Virus record (IMG/VR): IMGVR_UViG_3300009127_000001
Location: 1 to 64,000 of that record
DNA: 64,000 bases
Strand: one strand, 5' to 3'
From: a virus
The notes under the pieces are model-generated. The model did not search any database. It saw only the letters and a program-made list of their open reading frames with translations, and was not told the origin of the DNA. Below are positions 22,968 through 30,634 of the stretch, one piece after another. The stretch's first letter is position 1; the number at the start of each line of letters is the position of its first letter. Both the position numbers and the translations under genes were made by a program.

Positions 22968-23366
22968 ATGGCTGCACAACCAGCTAATACCGACATTACG
23001 GTATTCCGGAGGATCAGATCTTTCCGGCAGATGCACCGTCACGAGTCGGTCGCGGCCTTGATCAAGCGACTTCGTCCGCTGGTCATGAGTATTCCGGCGA
23101 ACGAAATCCTGGTTGAGGTAAAGGCCCGCGACACGACCACGGCCGACTTCAGCCCATATATGGGCGAAGCACGGCACAACGCAACGCGTGGATTCCCGAT
23201 TGTCATCGGCTTGGTGGATCAGGTGTCCTTCGCGAATGCCCAAGCGAACATTTCTGCTGTGGACTTCGCTTTCCAAATCGGTCACGACAAGTTCCTGACC
23301 AACACCGTGGCAGGCCTTACTGGCGACCTGCATCAGGACGCACGGGACCTAACACCAGACCTGTAA
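22968..23366 (+). CDS. Unknown GC-rich, probably highly expressed protein (132 aa)
   Basis: A strong GGAGG site 9 nt before ATG, its own strong terminator after it, and a base composition near 57% GC in its middle against about 35-40% in adjacent genes. The protein is basic at first (FRRIRSFRQMHRHESVAALIKRLRP) and then beta/alpha. No family recognised. Stand-alone expression and codon use like the sheath gene suggest an abundant protein. The long antisense frame across it is a composition effect. Confidence 0.65.
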   Translation: MAAQPANTDITVFRRIRSFRQMHRHESVAALIKRLRPLVMSIPANEILVEVKARDTTTADFSPYMGEARHNATRGFPIVIGLVDQVSFANAQANISAVDFAFQIGHDKFLTNTVAGLTGDLHQDARDLTPDL

Positions 23367-23407
23367 TCTCGAATGATTTGGGATTCGGTCTGAATTACGC
23401 GGCGGAT

Positions 23408-23437
23408 ATGGCCCGGCGAGGTTGCTCGTCGGGCCAT
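23408..23437 (+). terminator. Intrinsic terminator-like hairpin
   Basis: 13 bp pair 23408-23420 with 23425-23437 around a GTTG loop, with one G-U pair. It follows the GC-rich gene after 41 nt and precedes the next gene by 14 nt. The sequence TTCTAT follows, a weak U-tract. Confidence 0.7.
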
Positions 23438-23451
23438 TTCTATGTATAAAT

Positions 23452-23886
23452 ATGGTGGTATTATTTGTCTATATCGTTTTATTAGTGATCATACTCCGTC
23501 TGATGGGCAGAGCATGGTACGCTCCTCATTTAAACAGCGGCGGAATAGTCGATTTTTATACATGGTCTCATTTCCTTCACGGAGTGATTTTTAGCCTTAT
23601 AGGTTTACCATGGGTAATAGCTCTCGGAGCTGAATTTGTATGGGAGATAATTGAAAATACGCAATATATTATTAAGAAATATAGAAGGAAAGGCCATCCA
23701 ACGTATGCTGGTGATGCTATAGTAAATTCTATATCTGATTTAGTGATATGCTCTCTAGGATGGATATTCGCAACAAATGTACCATTCTATTGGAGTATTA
23801 TAGCGATCATCGTTATCGAAACGGCACTATACATATTTATTAGAGATAACCTATTATTAAACATTATTGCTCTTATTAGAAAATAG
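23452..23886 (+). CDS. DUF2585-like membrane protein
   Basis: 144 residues with about four hydrophobic segments. The blocks MGRAWYAPHL, NSGGIVDFYTWSHFLHG, EFVWEIIENTQYII and GDAIVNSISDLV followed by IRDNLLLNIIALI match the conserved layout of the DUF2585 (UPF0314) membrane family. The biochemical role of that family is not known. ATG 23452 has a poor binding site and a very short leader after the upstream hairpin. Confidence 0.75.
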   Translation: MVVLFVYIVLLVIILRLMGRAWYAPHLNSGGIVDFYTWSHFLHGVIFSLIGLPWVIALGAEFVWEIIENTQYIIKKYRRKGHPTYAGDAIVNSISDLVICSLGWIFATNVPFYWSIIAIIVIETALYIFIRDNLLLNIIALIRK

Positions 23887-23889
23887 CAT

Positions 23890-23906
23890 TACCGAACTAT
23901 TCGGTA
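23890..23906. terminator. Short hairpin between convergent genes
   Basis: TACCGAA and TTCGGTA form 7 bp around a CTA loop. It overlaps the ends of the two convergent genes and may end transcription in both directions. Weak on its own. Confidence 0.3.
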
Positions 23907-26872
23907 CTATCTTCGTCGCAAGAACAATCTTCACTAGATTGTTGGTGGATAGTCTTACGTGGAATATTACCACTAGTTCCACCACTGCATGGGCTACATG
24001 GTTTAGGATCTGCATTAGGATAATCGGGATCTGTCGGGTATCGCCCGAATTGATCTGGTGGTCGCCAACCATCTAATGTATTCATATTCTCTTCGTAGAC
24101 TGAATCAACATGTCCATCTGGCGGGAAAGTCTCATGATCTTCTTCCGCTATACCAGTAATGAATAATGATTTATACGCTGTTGCTGATGCGGCAATTGAA
24201 GGAAGAGTTACTAAATCACCAAAATTAATACTACCAACGCCATCTGTTTCCCAGGATGTTAGAGCATCGGTACTATGCCATAATCTTCCTTCGTCTCGCA
24301 ATTCGGAATCTGTACCATGCCATATTCGGACTTCTCGTTTGATTAATGCATCCGTTGTTTGTTCTATCTCAATAGTCTCTAATAGACTAGCATCTGTAGT
24401 TTGTATTTTGAATCCGGTTAGCCATGCATCAGTAGTATATGGTAGATCGTGTTCTTCTGCCAAGATTGCGTCTGTGGTATGGGTTATTTGGTGTTCTTCT
24501 GCGAGGATTGCATCGGTGGTATGGGCTGCACCTCTTTGAATTGCCAATAATGTGTCAGTGGTATGAGTTATGTCATGTTGCTCAGATAATATTGAATCTG
24601 TAGTGTGAGTTATTTGTACTTCTTCTTTCAATAATGCGTTTGTATGGTGTCCTACTACATTGCCAATAAATGCATCAGTAGTATGTGACAATACAATGTT
24701 AATTTCTTGCATCGATGCATCAGTAGTATATGACTTTCTGTGTGATCGGTATATTAATAAATCTGTTGTGTGACTTAATTCTTCTAAGGCCCATATAGCG
24801 GCATCGGTAGTATGAGCTAGACTACCCTCTGACCATAATAGAGCATCGGTTGTGTGATCATATGTCTGTTCAACTGCTACCGCTGCCCAACAATCAGTAG
24901 TATGGCTAATAGCAGTTCCAACACATAATACAGAAGCATCAGAACTATGCTTTAATGCTCCAAAGACGCGAGAATCGGTAGTGTGGTCAATATCGTATTG
25001 GAATTTTATTTCAGCATCTGTAGTGTGAGTAAGGGTTTGTTCTGCCCATAATAGAGCGTTTGTTGTGTGGTCCTGTGGGATATCAGATTCAAATAATAAC
25101 AGATCTGTAGTATGAGTTACAGCTAATACCTCAAACAATTCTGCTTCGGTCGTGTGGGTTATAGAGACTTCTTCGGCTAATAAAGCGTCAGTAGTATATG
25201 TGATACTTATTTCTGCTTGTAATAGAGCGTCAGTTGTTTGTTCATGTAGTACTGTAGCTGGTAATAATAATCTCGCATCAGTAGTATGTGTGACACTTAT
25301 TTCCGCTTGTAATAGAGCATCTGTGGTGTGATCTATAGTAGCTTCTACCTCTGCTATACCATCACCTTCTCCCTTGAATAGAGTGATTATTCCGCCACCA
25401 GCACCTGTATGATATTCTCTATTGTCTGATAATGTAAACGAGGCCCATGTTCTAACATCTGTTGTTCCAGGCCTTGTTTGTACTGGGTCTGGAGAAGTAC
25501 TCATTGGCCTGAGTTGGCTATTATATGTGCTTGGTCCTCCCTCTGGCATTATTACCATATGATTTATTGGTATTCTAGATCCTGCAAGCACCTCATTCAT
25601 TGGTCTTAGATCAGCTGTAACTCCAGGGTCGCTCCATCCATTTGCTGCAGTAAATGCATCAAGAGTGTGCCATTCATGTATACCCTTGTGATCTGATTCA
25701 GGTTCTGGTGTGATTGGGTCTGTGGCATCATAAGTTCTTATGTCCGTCTTGATCCTTTGGTTTTGTAGTGGATATGTTAATGGGCTTGGGCCACCGAGGT
25801 TTTGAGTTGTGTTCAAAAGGGTTAGAGCAGGGGCTTCTGATGTATCTGCTACAGTATCGGCTTGACTACCGCCACTAAGCCATCCTACTCCCCAAGCACC
25901 TGTTGGCCAAGCACCGCTTAAAGTATCTCTACCTGTTGTATGATCATAAAATCCTTCTAAATTCAAGAGTTGGATTCTGAATCCTACTTCATAAGTGCTG
26001 TCGACATGTGCCATCCCACCCCATCCACCTGCTGGATATTCATAATTCATTCGCATTGATATGGTTGACATAACGGCATCGAATGGGAATATGAAAGTAT
26101 AACATCGCTGTTCAGAACTTGATTTGCCAACATCGTTTGGTGGCATATGCATGCGCGGAATAATTAGAGAGTTACTGGCGTTTATAGTAATAGTATCATA
26201 ATAGTGTTCCATCCAAAATTCCATAGGCCCAGGCCAATTTACACCTGAAGACCTTACACAAACAGTTCCGATTGCAAGACATCTATCACCTAGTCCTCCG
26301 CTAAGTTGAGGATTTGCGATTGTAAATGCAGCGTTAGAACCGCTGAAGTGAGAAGAGGTATTTGAGGGCATCTCGGTGAATATTGAGAACATCGAAACTG
26401 GTGTAGATGCACCACCGAGATAAAAAGGTAGATTGGTAATACTACCTTCTTCAGAAATCCTCATAAGGAATAATCTTACATTTCTTATGAGGTAATCTCT
26501 TTGGGCTATAAAACCAACCGAATATTCATCAGTCGCATCTAACCAGCCTGTATGTGTTCCAAAAGACTGTATTGGTTGGTGCATGTCCCAAATAGGTCGG
26601 CTCCATGTACCGGTCCAATCATGAGCTAATGTACCTCCCGATGGGATGGGAGTACCATCCATTTGAAATGTAGTAAAATCCGCACTAGGATTATGGAGAC
26701 TCCCCATCCCAACCATCTCATATCCTAGGAGAGCCAACCAGTATCCAGGAGTGAATGATCCAGTCGGGATAGTTATGAGATTCTCACTATACGTGTCACC
26801 ATAAGTAACACTACCTTGTGCGGCGGTACCATAAATTTCTTCGTAGATGTAGTCGATTTGTGGTCTAGACAT
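23897..26872 (-). CDS. Large repeat-containing fibre-like virion protein (HTTD repeats)
   Basis: 991 residues. The first half (about 1-500) is Gly/Trp/Ser-rich and looks like a virion or adhesion protein. The second half (about 515-875) holds 26 copies of a 13-17 residue unit centred on HTTDALL, variable between copies. A short C-terminal region ends with Cys motifs CSPCSGG and CSCDED. The start at 26872 overlaps the stop of the upstream gene (TAATG). Position after two small virion-type genes, and repeats, fit a fibre or appendage. Function is inferred from form only. Confidence 0.65.
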   Translation of the reverse strand: MSRPQIDYIYEEIYGTAAQGSVTYGDTYSENLITIPTGSFTPGYWLALLGYEMVGMGSLHNPSADFTTFQMDGTPIPSGGTLAHDWTGTWSRPIWDMHQPIQSFGTHTGWLDATDEYSVGFIAQRDYLIRNVRLFLMRISEEGSITNLPFYLGGASTPVSMFSIFTEMPSNTSSHFSGSNAAFTIANPQLSGGLGDRCLAIGTVCVRSSGVNWPGPMEFWMEHYYDTITINASNSLIIPRMHMPPNDVGKSSSEQRCYTFIFPFDAVMSTISMRMNYEYPAGGWGGMAHVDSTYEVGFRIQLLNLEGFYDHTTGRDTLSGAWPTGAWGVGWLSGGSQADTVADTSEAPALTLLNTTQNLGGPSPLTYPLQNQRIKTDIRTYDATDPITPEPESDHKGIHEWHTLDAFTAANGWSDPGVTADLRPMNEVLAGSRIPINHMVIMPEGGPSTYNSQLRPMSTSPDPVQTRPGTTDVRTWASFTLSDNREYHTGAGGGIITLFKGEGDGIAEVEATIDHTTDALLQAEISVTHTTDARLLLPATVLHEQTTDALLQAEISITYTTDALLAEEVSITHTTEAELFEVLAVTHTTDLLLFESDIPQDHTTNALLWAEQTLTHTTDAEIKFQYDIDHTTDSRVFGALKHSSDASVLCVGTAISHTTDCWAAVAVEQTYDHTTDALLWSEGSLAHTTDAAIWALEELSHTTDLLIYRSHRKSYTTDASMQEINIVLSHTTDAFIGNVVGHHTNALLKEEVQITHTTDSILSEQHDITHTTDTLLAIQRGAAHTTDAILAEEHQITHTTDAILAEEHDLPYTTDAWLTGFKIQTTDASLLETIEIEQTTDALIKREVRIWHGTDSELRDEGRLWHSTDALTSWETDGVGSINFGDLVTLPSIAASATAYKSLFITGIAEEDHETFPPDGHVDSVYEENMNTLDGWRPPDQFGRYPTDPDYPNADPKPCSPCSGGTSGNIPRKTIHQQSSEDCSCDEDSTE
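24255..25335 (-). repeat. 26-copy HTTD-type repeat region inside the fibre-like gene
   Basis: The motif (H/Y/Q)-T-T-D-A-x-(L/I) recurs 26 times with spacing of about 13-17 residues. Copies differ in the spacer and in third codon positions. Degenerate members include HSSDAS, HHTNAL, HGTDSE and HSTDAL. The DNA has no long identical copies except short blocks near 24465-24530. Confidence 0.85.
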
Positions 26873-27285
26873 TATGGGTGATAAATTCTTAAACTGGTGA
26901 TTTCGACAGTGCCTGGAAAAGTCCAATCTACTGTGTTGAATTCTATATCTGCACCGCTACCTGTTATCCCACATGTACCATCCATGATAGCATTATCGTC
27001 GCGATCTACTATCCTAAACCACGTTACTGTTCCTGTGGCCCATGTTGCAAATGATCCTATAGCGTTGGCTGTTGATGAGCCACCAGAAGCATCTTGGAAT
27101 GCTGGGTTTACTAATTGTTTTTGAGCTAGGAATGTACCTGTTGGTGCATTATCTGGACTTGCCGGTCTTGTTCCTGTATAGAATTTAATATGTCCGCCTA
27201 CGACAGATATAGTACCTTGGTCAACTAGATCGACCAAGGTATCGATCATTATGTTTTTCAGTGCTTCAGCGACGGTTGTTGTCAT
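26872..27285 (-). CDS. Small virion-type protein, paralogue of the next gene (137 aa)
   Basis: Contains KFYTGTRPASPDNAPTGT and later TVTWFRIVDRDDNAIMDGT, matching the arrangement in the adjacent gene (VYTGTRPASPDNSPAGGT ... AVWFRMTNRETALGVALIDG). This type of beta-rich protein occurs near tail-fibre genes in phages. It is coupled by 4 nt to the gene before it and by TAATG to the fibre-like gene after it. Likely a virion accessory. Confidence 0.65.
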   Translation of the reverse strand: MTTTVAEALKNIMIDTLVDLVDQGTISVVGGHIKFYTGTRPASPDNAPTGTFLAQKQLVNPAFQDASGGSSTANAIGSFATWATGTVTWFRIVDRDDNAIMDGTCGITGSGADIEFNTVDWTFPGTVEITSLRIYHP

Positions 27286-27749
27286 GGTGCATAAACGCTA
27301 ATAAAGAAACTGGTAAGAGTACTTCGGGTTGGAGCACCAATGCTTCCATTAAATACTATACTATCAAATTCTAGATCTGCTCCGCTACCTAGAACACCTA
27401 CACTACCATCTATTAAGGCCACTCCTAATGCAGTTTCTCTATTAGTCATCCTAAACCATACTGCTGTCCCCGATTGTGAGTTTTCGTCCTCATAAGGAGG
27501 ACCATAGGATGGATCATTACTTTGTGCAACACCACCTACTGCTGGGTCAAATCCTGGACTATTACCTAGGGCAAAGCTAGCTACACCAACTGTACCACCA
27601 GCTGGAGAATTATCTGGGCTGGCTGGTCTAGTTCCGGTATAAACAGTTATGACAGCTCCTGGATATGGCCCAAAACTACCGGCAGTTAATTTGGCTGTTA
27701 CAGCATCACATACTGCGTTTCTGGCGGCTGTTGATAGTTTTAGAGACAT
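27282..27749 (-). CDS. Small virion-type protein, first paralogue (155 aa)
   Basis: First gene of the three-gene minus-strand unit. It has an N-terminal helix (STAARNAVCDAVTAKLTAG), then VYTGTRPASPDNSPAGGT, then a Gly/Ser-rich loop absent from the paralogue. The GSVGVLGSGADLEFDSIVF block matches CGITGSGADIEFNTVDW in the second copy. A gene duplication is clear. Confidence 0.65.
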   Translation of the reverse strand: MSLKLSTAARNAVCDAVTAKLTAGSFGPYPGAVITVYTGTRPASPDNSPAGGTVGVASFALGNSPGFDPAVGGVAQSNDPSYGPPYEDENSQSGTAVWFRMTNRETALGVALIDGSVGVLGSGADLEFDSIVFNGSIGAPTRSTLTSFFISVYAP

Positions 27750-27835
27750 AATTTATGTTCCTTATCATTAGATTTGCTGCTATTTTAATCGTGGCAAAGA
27801 TAATTTGAATACTAAAGCAGTATTGGAGAATACAA

Positions 27836-28426
27836 ATGACTGCAACTGTTGCAATAAAACGGTGGACCGGAGTAGCTGGTGGGCCGACAAAGACGACTAT
27901 CGATGCTGCCGGTGCTGGGAATACCGTCGTAAATGCCAGCGACTCGCATCAGACAACAGCTGCTGGAAGTTCAAATCCGATCAAGATCCCAACTGTTGCT
28001 GGTACGAATCGTAGTTTTTGGTGTTGTACCAGGTTATCTGCTTCTGTAGCACCGACTGGTACTATTAATAACCTGCGATGGTATACTGACGGAACCAATA
28101 GTCTTGACCCAGGCGGTGACCCCAATGCGATTTATTGTAAGGTTGCTAGAGCTGACAAAGATCATGCCACACCATATGTTCAGGCTACTGGAACGACCGG
28201 TACTAGTGGTACGCTACTGAGTAAGGGTAATTATGCAGCCTTGCTAACGAACCCAGTCACAGCATTTACACATACCAGTGGTAGTCCACTAAGTGTTGAT
28301 GGCTCTCAGACCAGCACCGGCGATTTTGGAGACTTTGTTGTATACCAATTCGAGGTAAACAACCCTGGTGCATCGGCAGGTACGACGAACAAAGAAACAT
28401 TCACTTGGCTTTATGATGAAACATAG
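27836..28426 (+). CDS. Beta-rich, Gly/Thr-rich protein, probable virion component
   Basis: 196 residues, rich in Thr, Gly, Ala and Asn, with no catalytic motif. GGAG lies 9 nt before the ATG. Codon use is more GC-rich than in neighbouring genes, as for the sheath. This composition is typical of decoration or fibre-related proteins. Divergent from the minus-strand virion genes with an 86-nt gap (27750-27835) that likely holds promoters. Function inferred. Confidence 0.6.
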   Translation: MTATVAIKRWTGVAGGPTKTTIDAAGAGNTVVNASDSHQTTAAGSSNPIKIPTVAGTNRSFWCCTRLSASVAPTGTINNLRWYTDGTNSLDPGGDPNAIYCKVARADKDHATPYVQATGTTGTSGTLLSKGNYAALLTNPVTAFTHTSGSPLSVDGSQTSTGDFGDFVVYQFEVNNPGASAGTTNKETFTWLYDET

Positions 28427-28444
28427 CCATATTGGAGACTGACG

Positions 28445-28768
28445 ATGGCTAAAATAAAAAAGGGTACCAAATGTTGGGTGATGATCCCTAGATTCGCTAG
28501 GGCACTTATGCCACCCCAGAAAGCAACAATAATTGCTTTAACGGATAATCCCGTATGCCAAGTAGGTGTGGAATTCGAGAAAGATGGTGTGGGCTCCCAT
28601 GACTGTGGCGGCCGTGCCAAATCCAAGAATTGTCTATGGGTGCGTGCAAAGAACTTGATGAATAAGAAACAAGTGGCATCCTACGAAGAAGAACTCGAGG
28701 CGACGAAGAAAAACCTCGAAAATAGGACAAAAGACGTCGACGAAATCGAAGTAGAAGTCGACATCTAA
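28445..28768 (+). CDS. Small basic protein with an SH3/CAP-Gly-like core (107 aa)
   Basis: It starts with a KKGTKCWVMIPRF strand, then VGVEFEKDGVGSHDCGG and CLWVRAKNLM, the order of a small SH3-like barrel and loosely similar to CAP-Gly domains. A Glu/Lys-rich helix forms the last 40 residues. It is followed by a terminator. The function is unknown and the fold call is weak. Confidence 0.5.
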   Translation: MAKIKKGTKCWVMIPRFARALMPPQKATIIALTDNPVCQVGVEFEKDGVGSHDCGGRAKSKNCLWVRAKNLMNKKQVASYEEELEATKKNLENRTKDVDEIEVEVDI

Positions 28769-28775
28769 AATATTA

Positions 28776-28807
28776 CGACCCCAGAAAGTACGTCCTTTCT
28801 GGGGTCG
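28776..28807 (+). terminator. Intrinsic terminator-like hairpin
   Basis: A perfect 13-bp stem (28776-28788 with 28795-28807), 6-nt loop, 7 nt after the preceding stop. CTGTATATAAAT follows, so there is no long U-tract. One of several such long GC stems after GC-rich genes in this phage. Confidence 0.7.
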
Positions 28808-28832
28808 CTGTATATAAATCGGGAGATAAATT

Positions 28833-29465
28833 ATGCCACGCCAAGTAAAAATCGATAGGTGGACAGCCGAATTACCATTCAGTGCTGAACAAGTGAAAGA
28901 AGGAGATAGCGACGGTGAGCCTAAATGCTTAGAAATAAATGAAGCAGCAGAATTGGGTGAAACACATCCAATGAACCTGAACTTTGATAAACAAGGCATC
29001 CATACATTCTCACCCAGTCCTAAACCGGATGCCGTGAATATGACACCAAGCGATAAAATAAGATGGATAGCTCATTACGCTGATGGTTCAACCTTTAAAC
29101 AATATGATGAAGAAGGAAATAGTCGTTCCTGTGAATTAGTAAGCAGAGAGAATTTGAGAGGATTCTCACTGACTACGAAAGCTGGTAGAGTCCTATTCCA
29201 TCAAGACTTAGTGCCTGGAATGCGATTCTTTTACAGACGTCGCACTGCCATGGAGCAAGGCAGTACTATTAAGATAGTACATCTAATAGGATATGAAATA
29301 GGATTTGGTGTTTTACCGTGGCCAGTAAGGAATATTACATTTGTATATGAGGATGCATTTAGGGTTGTAAATAGTAATTTCGTGTATGACCCGGATCCTC
29401 ACAGCAAGCATCCGTGGCGGCACAATATAAAGTCTGTAGAGGCAGATAGAATAGTAATTACTTAG
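28833..29465 (+). CDS. Unknown protein (210 aa)
   Basis: GGGAG lies 10 nt before the ATG. Mixed polar sequence with no membrane segment. DKIRWIAHYADGSTFKQYDEEGN (about 72-94) resembles short domains that read IxHYxDGS in phage proteins of unknown role. The C-terminal half is beta-rich. Convergent with the next gene, 4-nt overlap. Confidence 0.55.
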   Translation: MPRQVKIDRWTAELPFSAEQVKEGDSDGEPKCLEINEAAELGETHPMNLNFDKQGIHTFSPSPKPDAVNMTPSDKIRWIAHYADGSTFKQYDEEGNSRSCELVSRENLRGFSLTTKAGRVLFHQDLVPGMRFFYRRRTAMEQGSTIKIVHLIGYEIGFGVLPWPVRNITFVYEDAFRVVNSNFVYDPDPHSKHPWRHNIKSVEADRIVIT

Positions 29466-29860
29466 ATCTGGTGATACGGACAATCTGGATCTGGCATAGG
29501 CTTTTCATTATGGATTGGGCAGTGCTCGCTGAATAATCCGTTGTCTGGATCAGCACAATCACATTCTATTGGGCAGATGCATGCCGGTGATTTTGGATTA
29601 GGGTTTTGTATATCTGTCGCACATATCTCTGCAATTATTTCGAAGATATCTAGTAAATTTTTATTACCCTCGATATGGGTGCGCCATATATTCTTGGGAA
29701 TTCTAATATCCCATGTTCCGTCTTTTTGTAATTGAGATATTTTTAATGCATGTATATCCAACCAATCCTTGAGGCTTCCTCTATAATCTGATGGCTGTGC
29801 ACCACCGCTCACCTTGATGCTTTCCAATTCTTCATCGTAGATGATTATGATATTAATCAT
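29462..29860 (-). CDS. Unknown protein with Cys/His-rich C-terminus (132 aa)
   Basis: The last 45 residues contain CICPIECDCADP, EHCPIHNE and DCPYH, enough Cys and His for one or two zinc sites. The N-terminal part is a small alpha/beta domain. No known family. It is divergent from the next plus-strand gene. Confidence 0.5.
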   Translation of the reverse strand: MINIIIIYDEELESIKVSGGAQPSDYRGSLKDWLDIHALKISQLQKDGTWDIRIPKNIWRTHIEGNKNLLDIFEIIAEICATDIQNPNPKSPACICPIECDCADPDNGLFSEHCPIHNEKPMPDPDCPYHQI

Positions 29861-29901
29861 GTTTTTTCTTCATACAAAAATATTAATGGAGGATACTTAT
29901 C

Positions 29902-30453
29902 ATGGCCAGGTGGACACCATTTACTGTACACATTCGAATTGAGCCACAATGGGGTTCAGGACTCCTGAAATCCAAGAGAATGGAAATGTGGCGAGATATG
30001 CAAAAAATCGGTGCATTAGCGTATGATGCGATTGCTACCGAAAGCAGCTTTCAATTAGCAACTCCTGGAGGTGGCCAAGGTCATCTCCGTGGCGGTCAAA
30101 GTGGTGGTAGCTGGAGTGGATACCGCCATGGTATGTCCGTCAAGCCACGTATTGGTCAAAATCCTGCGCAATTGATGATAACAGGATTCTTCGAGTCTGG
30201 TTTGGATAACAATCAGCAGCACCCAGATAAGACCGTATTCCATGGTGGTGAAATACGGACTGGTGCTGGAGGGGCGGCTGCCCATTTGCAGAATCCATCG
30301 AGTGAGAATCGGTATGAAGAATCTGTAATTAAGACTCTCCTGGAAGATGCACTCGATGCTGGTCTACCATCTGGCGTTACGTATCGTATCTTCAGGTTAG
30401 AAGTCGCTGGGGTGGTATACGGCGACAAAGGTTATCACATGTCCAAGACCTAG
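29902..30453 (+). CDS. Unknown protein, possible virion component (183 aa)
   Basis: GGAGG lies about 10 nt before the ATG. The middle is Gly/Gln/His-rich (GGGQGHLRGGQSGGSW). The first 45 residues and last 60 look folded. No family recognised. It starts a plus-strand block that runs into the neck and tail genes, so a structural role is possible. Confidence 0.5.
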   Translation: MARWTPFTVHIRIEPQWGSGLLKSKRMEMWRDMQKIGALAYDAIATESSFQLATPGGGQGHLRGGQSGGSWSGYRHGMSVKPRIGQNPAQLMITGFFESGLDNNQQHPDKTVFHGGEIRTGAGGAAAHLQNPSSENRYEESVIKTLLEDALDAGLPSGVTYRIFRLEVAGVVYGDKGYHMSKT

Positions 30454-30460
30454 GTACGTT

Positions 30461-30634
30461 ATGGAAATTGCTAAAGAGGATCTCCAATACATCAGACAGT
30501 ATATCGCAGAGAAACACGGACAGGAATTAACGCCACAAGAAGTTCTTGATGTTTTGAATGAGGTCGAGAACGTCGGAGTAACTGACGAAGAAGGCTTGGT
30601 TGCAGAATTACGACGATTAAGACGTGAGAAATGA
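30461..30634 (+). CDS. Small helical protein (57 aa)
   Basis: ATG at 30461, 7 nt after the previous stop. It is helical and charged (EIAKEDLQYIRQYIAEKHGQ, then VLDVLNEVENVG). No known motif. It overlaps the start region of the PcfJ-like gene by 11 nt if that gene begins at the GTG at 30624. Confidence 0.5.
   Translation: MEIAKEDLQYIRQYIAEKHGQELTPQEVLDVLNEVENVGVTDEEGLVAELRRLRREK

Noticed and set aside
22911-23333. Antisense open frame across the GC-rich 132-residue gene
   Set aside because: The plus-strand gene has a strong GGAGG site and a terminator; the antisense frame has neither and follows from the high GC content.
23445-23452. TATAAATA, identical to the T4 late promoter core
   Set aside because: It overlaps the start codon of the membrane protein gene, so transcription would begin inside the gene. 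Other similar AT-rich words are common here by chance, so no promoter is called from this alone.
24255-25335. Periodic repeats that could suggest a CRISPR array
   Set aside because: The period is about 39-48 nt, the units are inside an open reading frame and encode HTTD motifs, and repeats are not identical.
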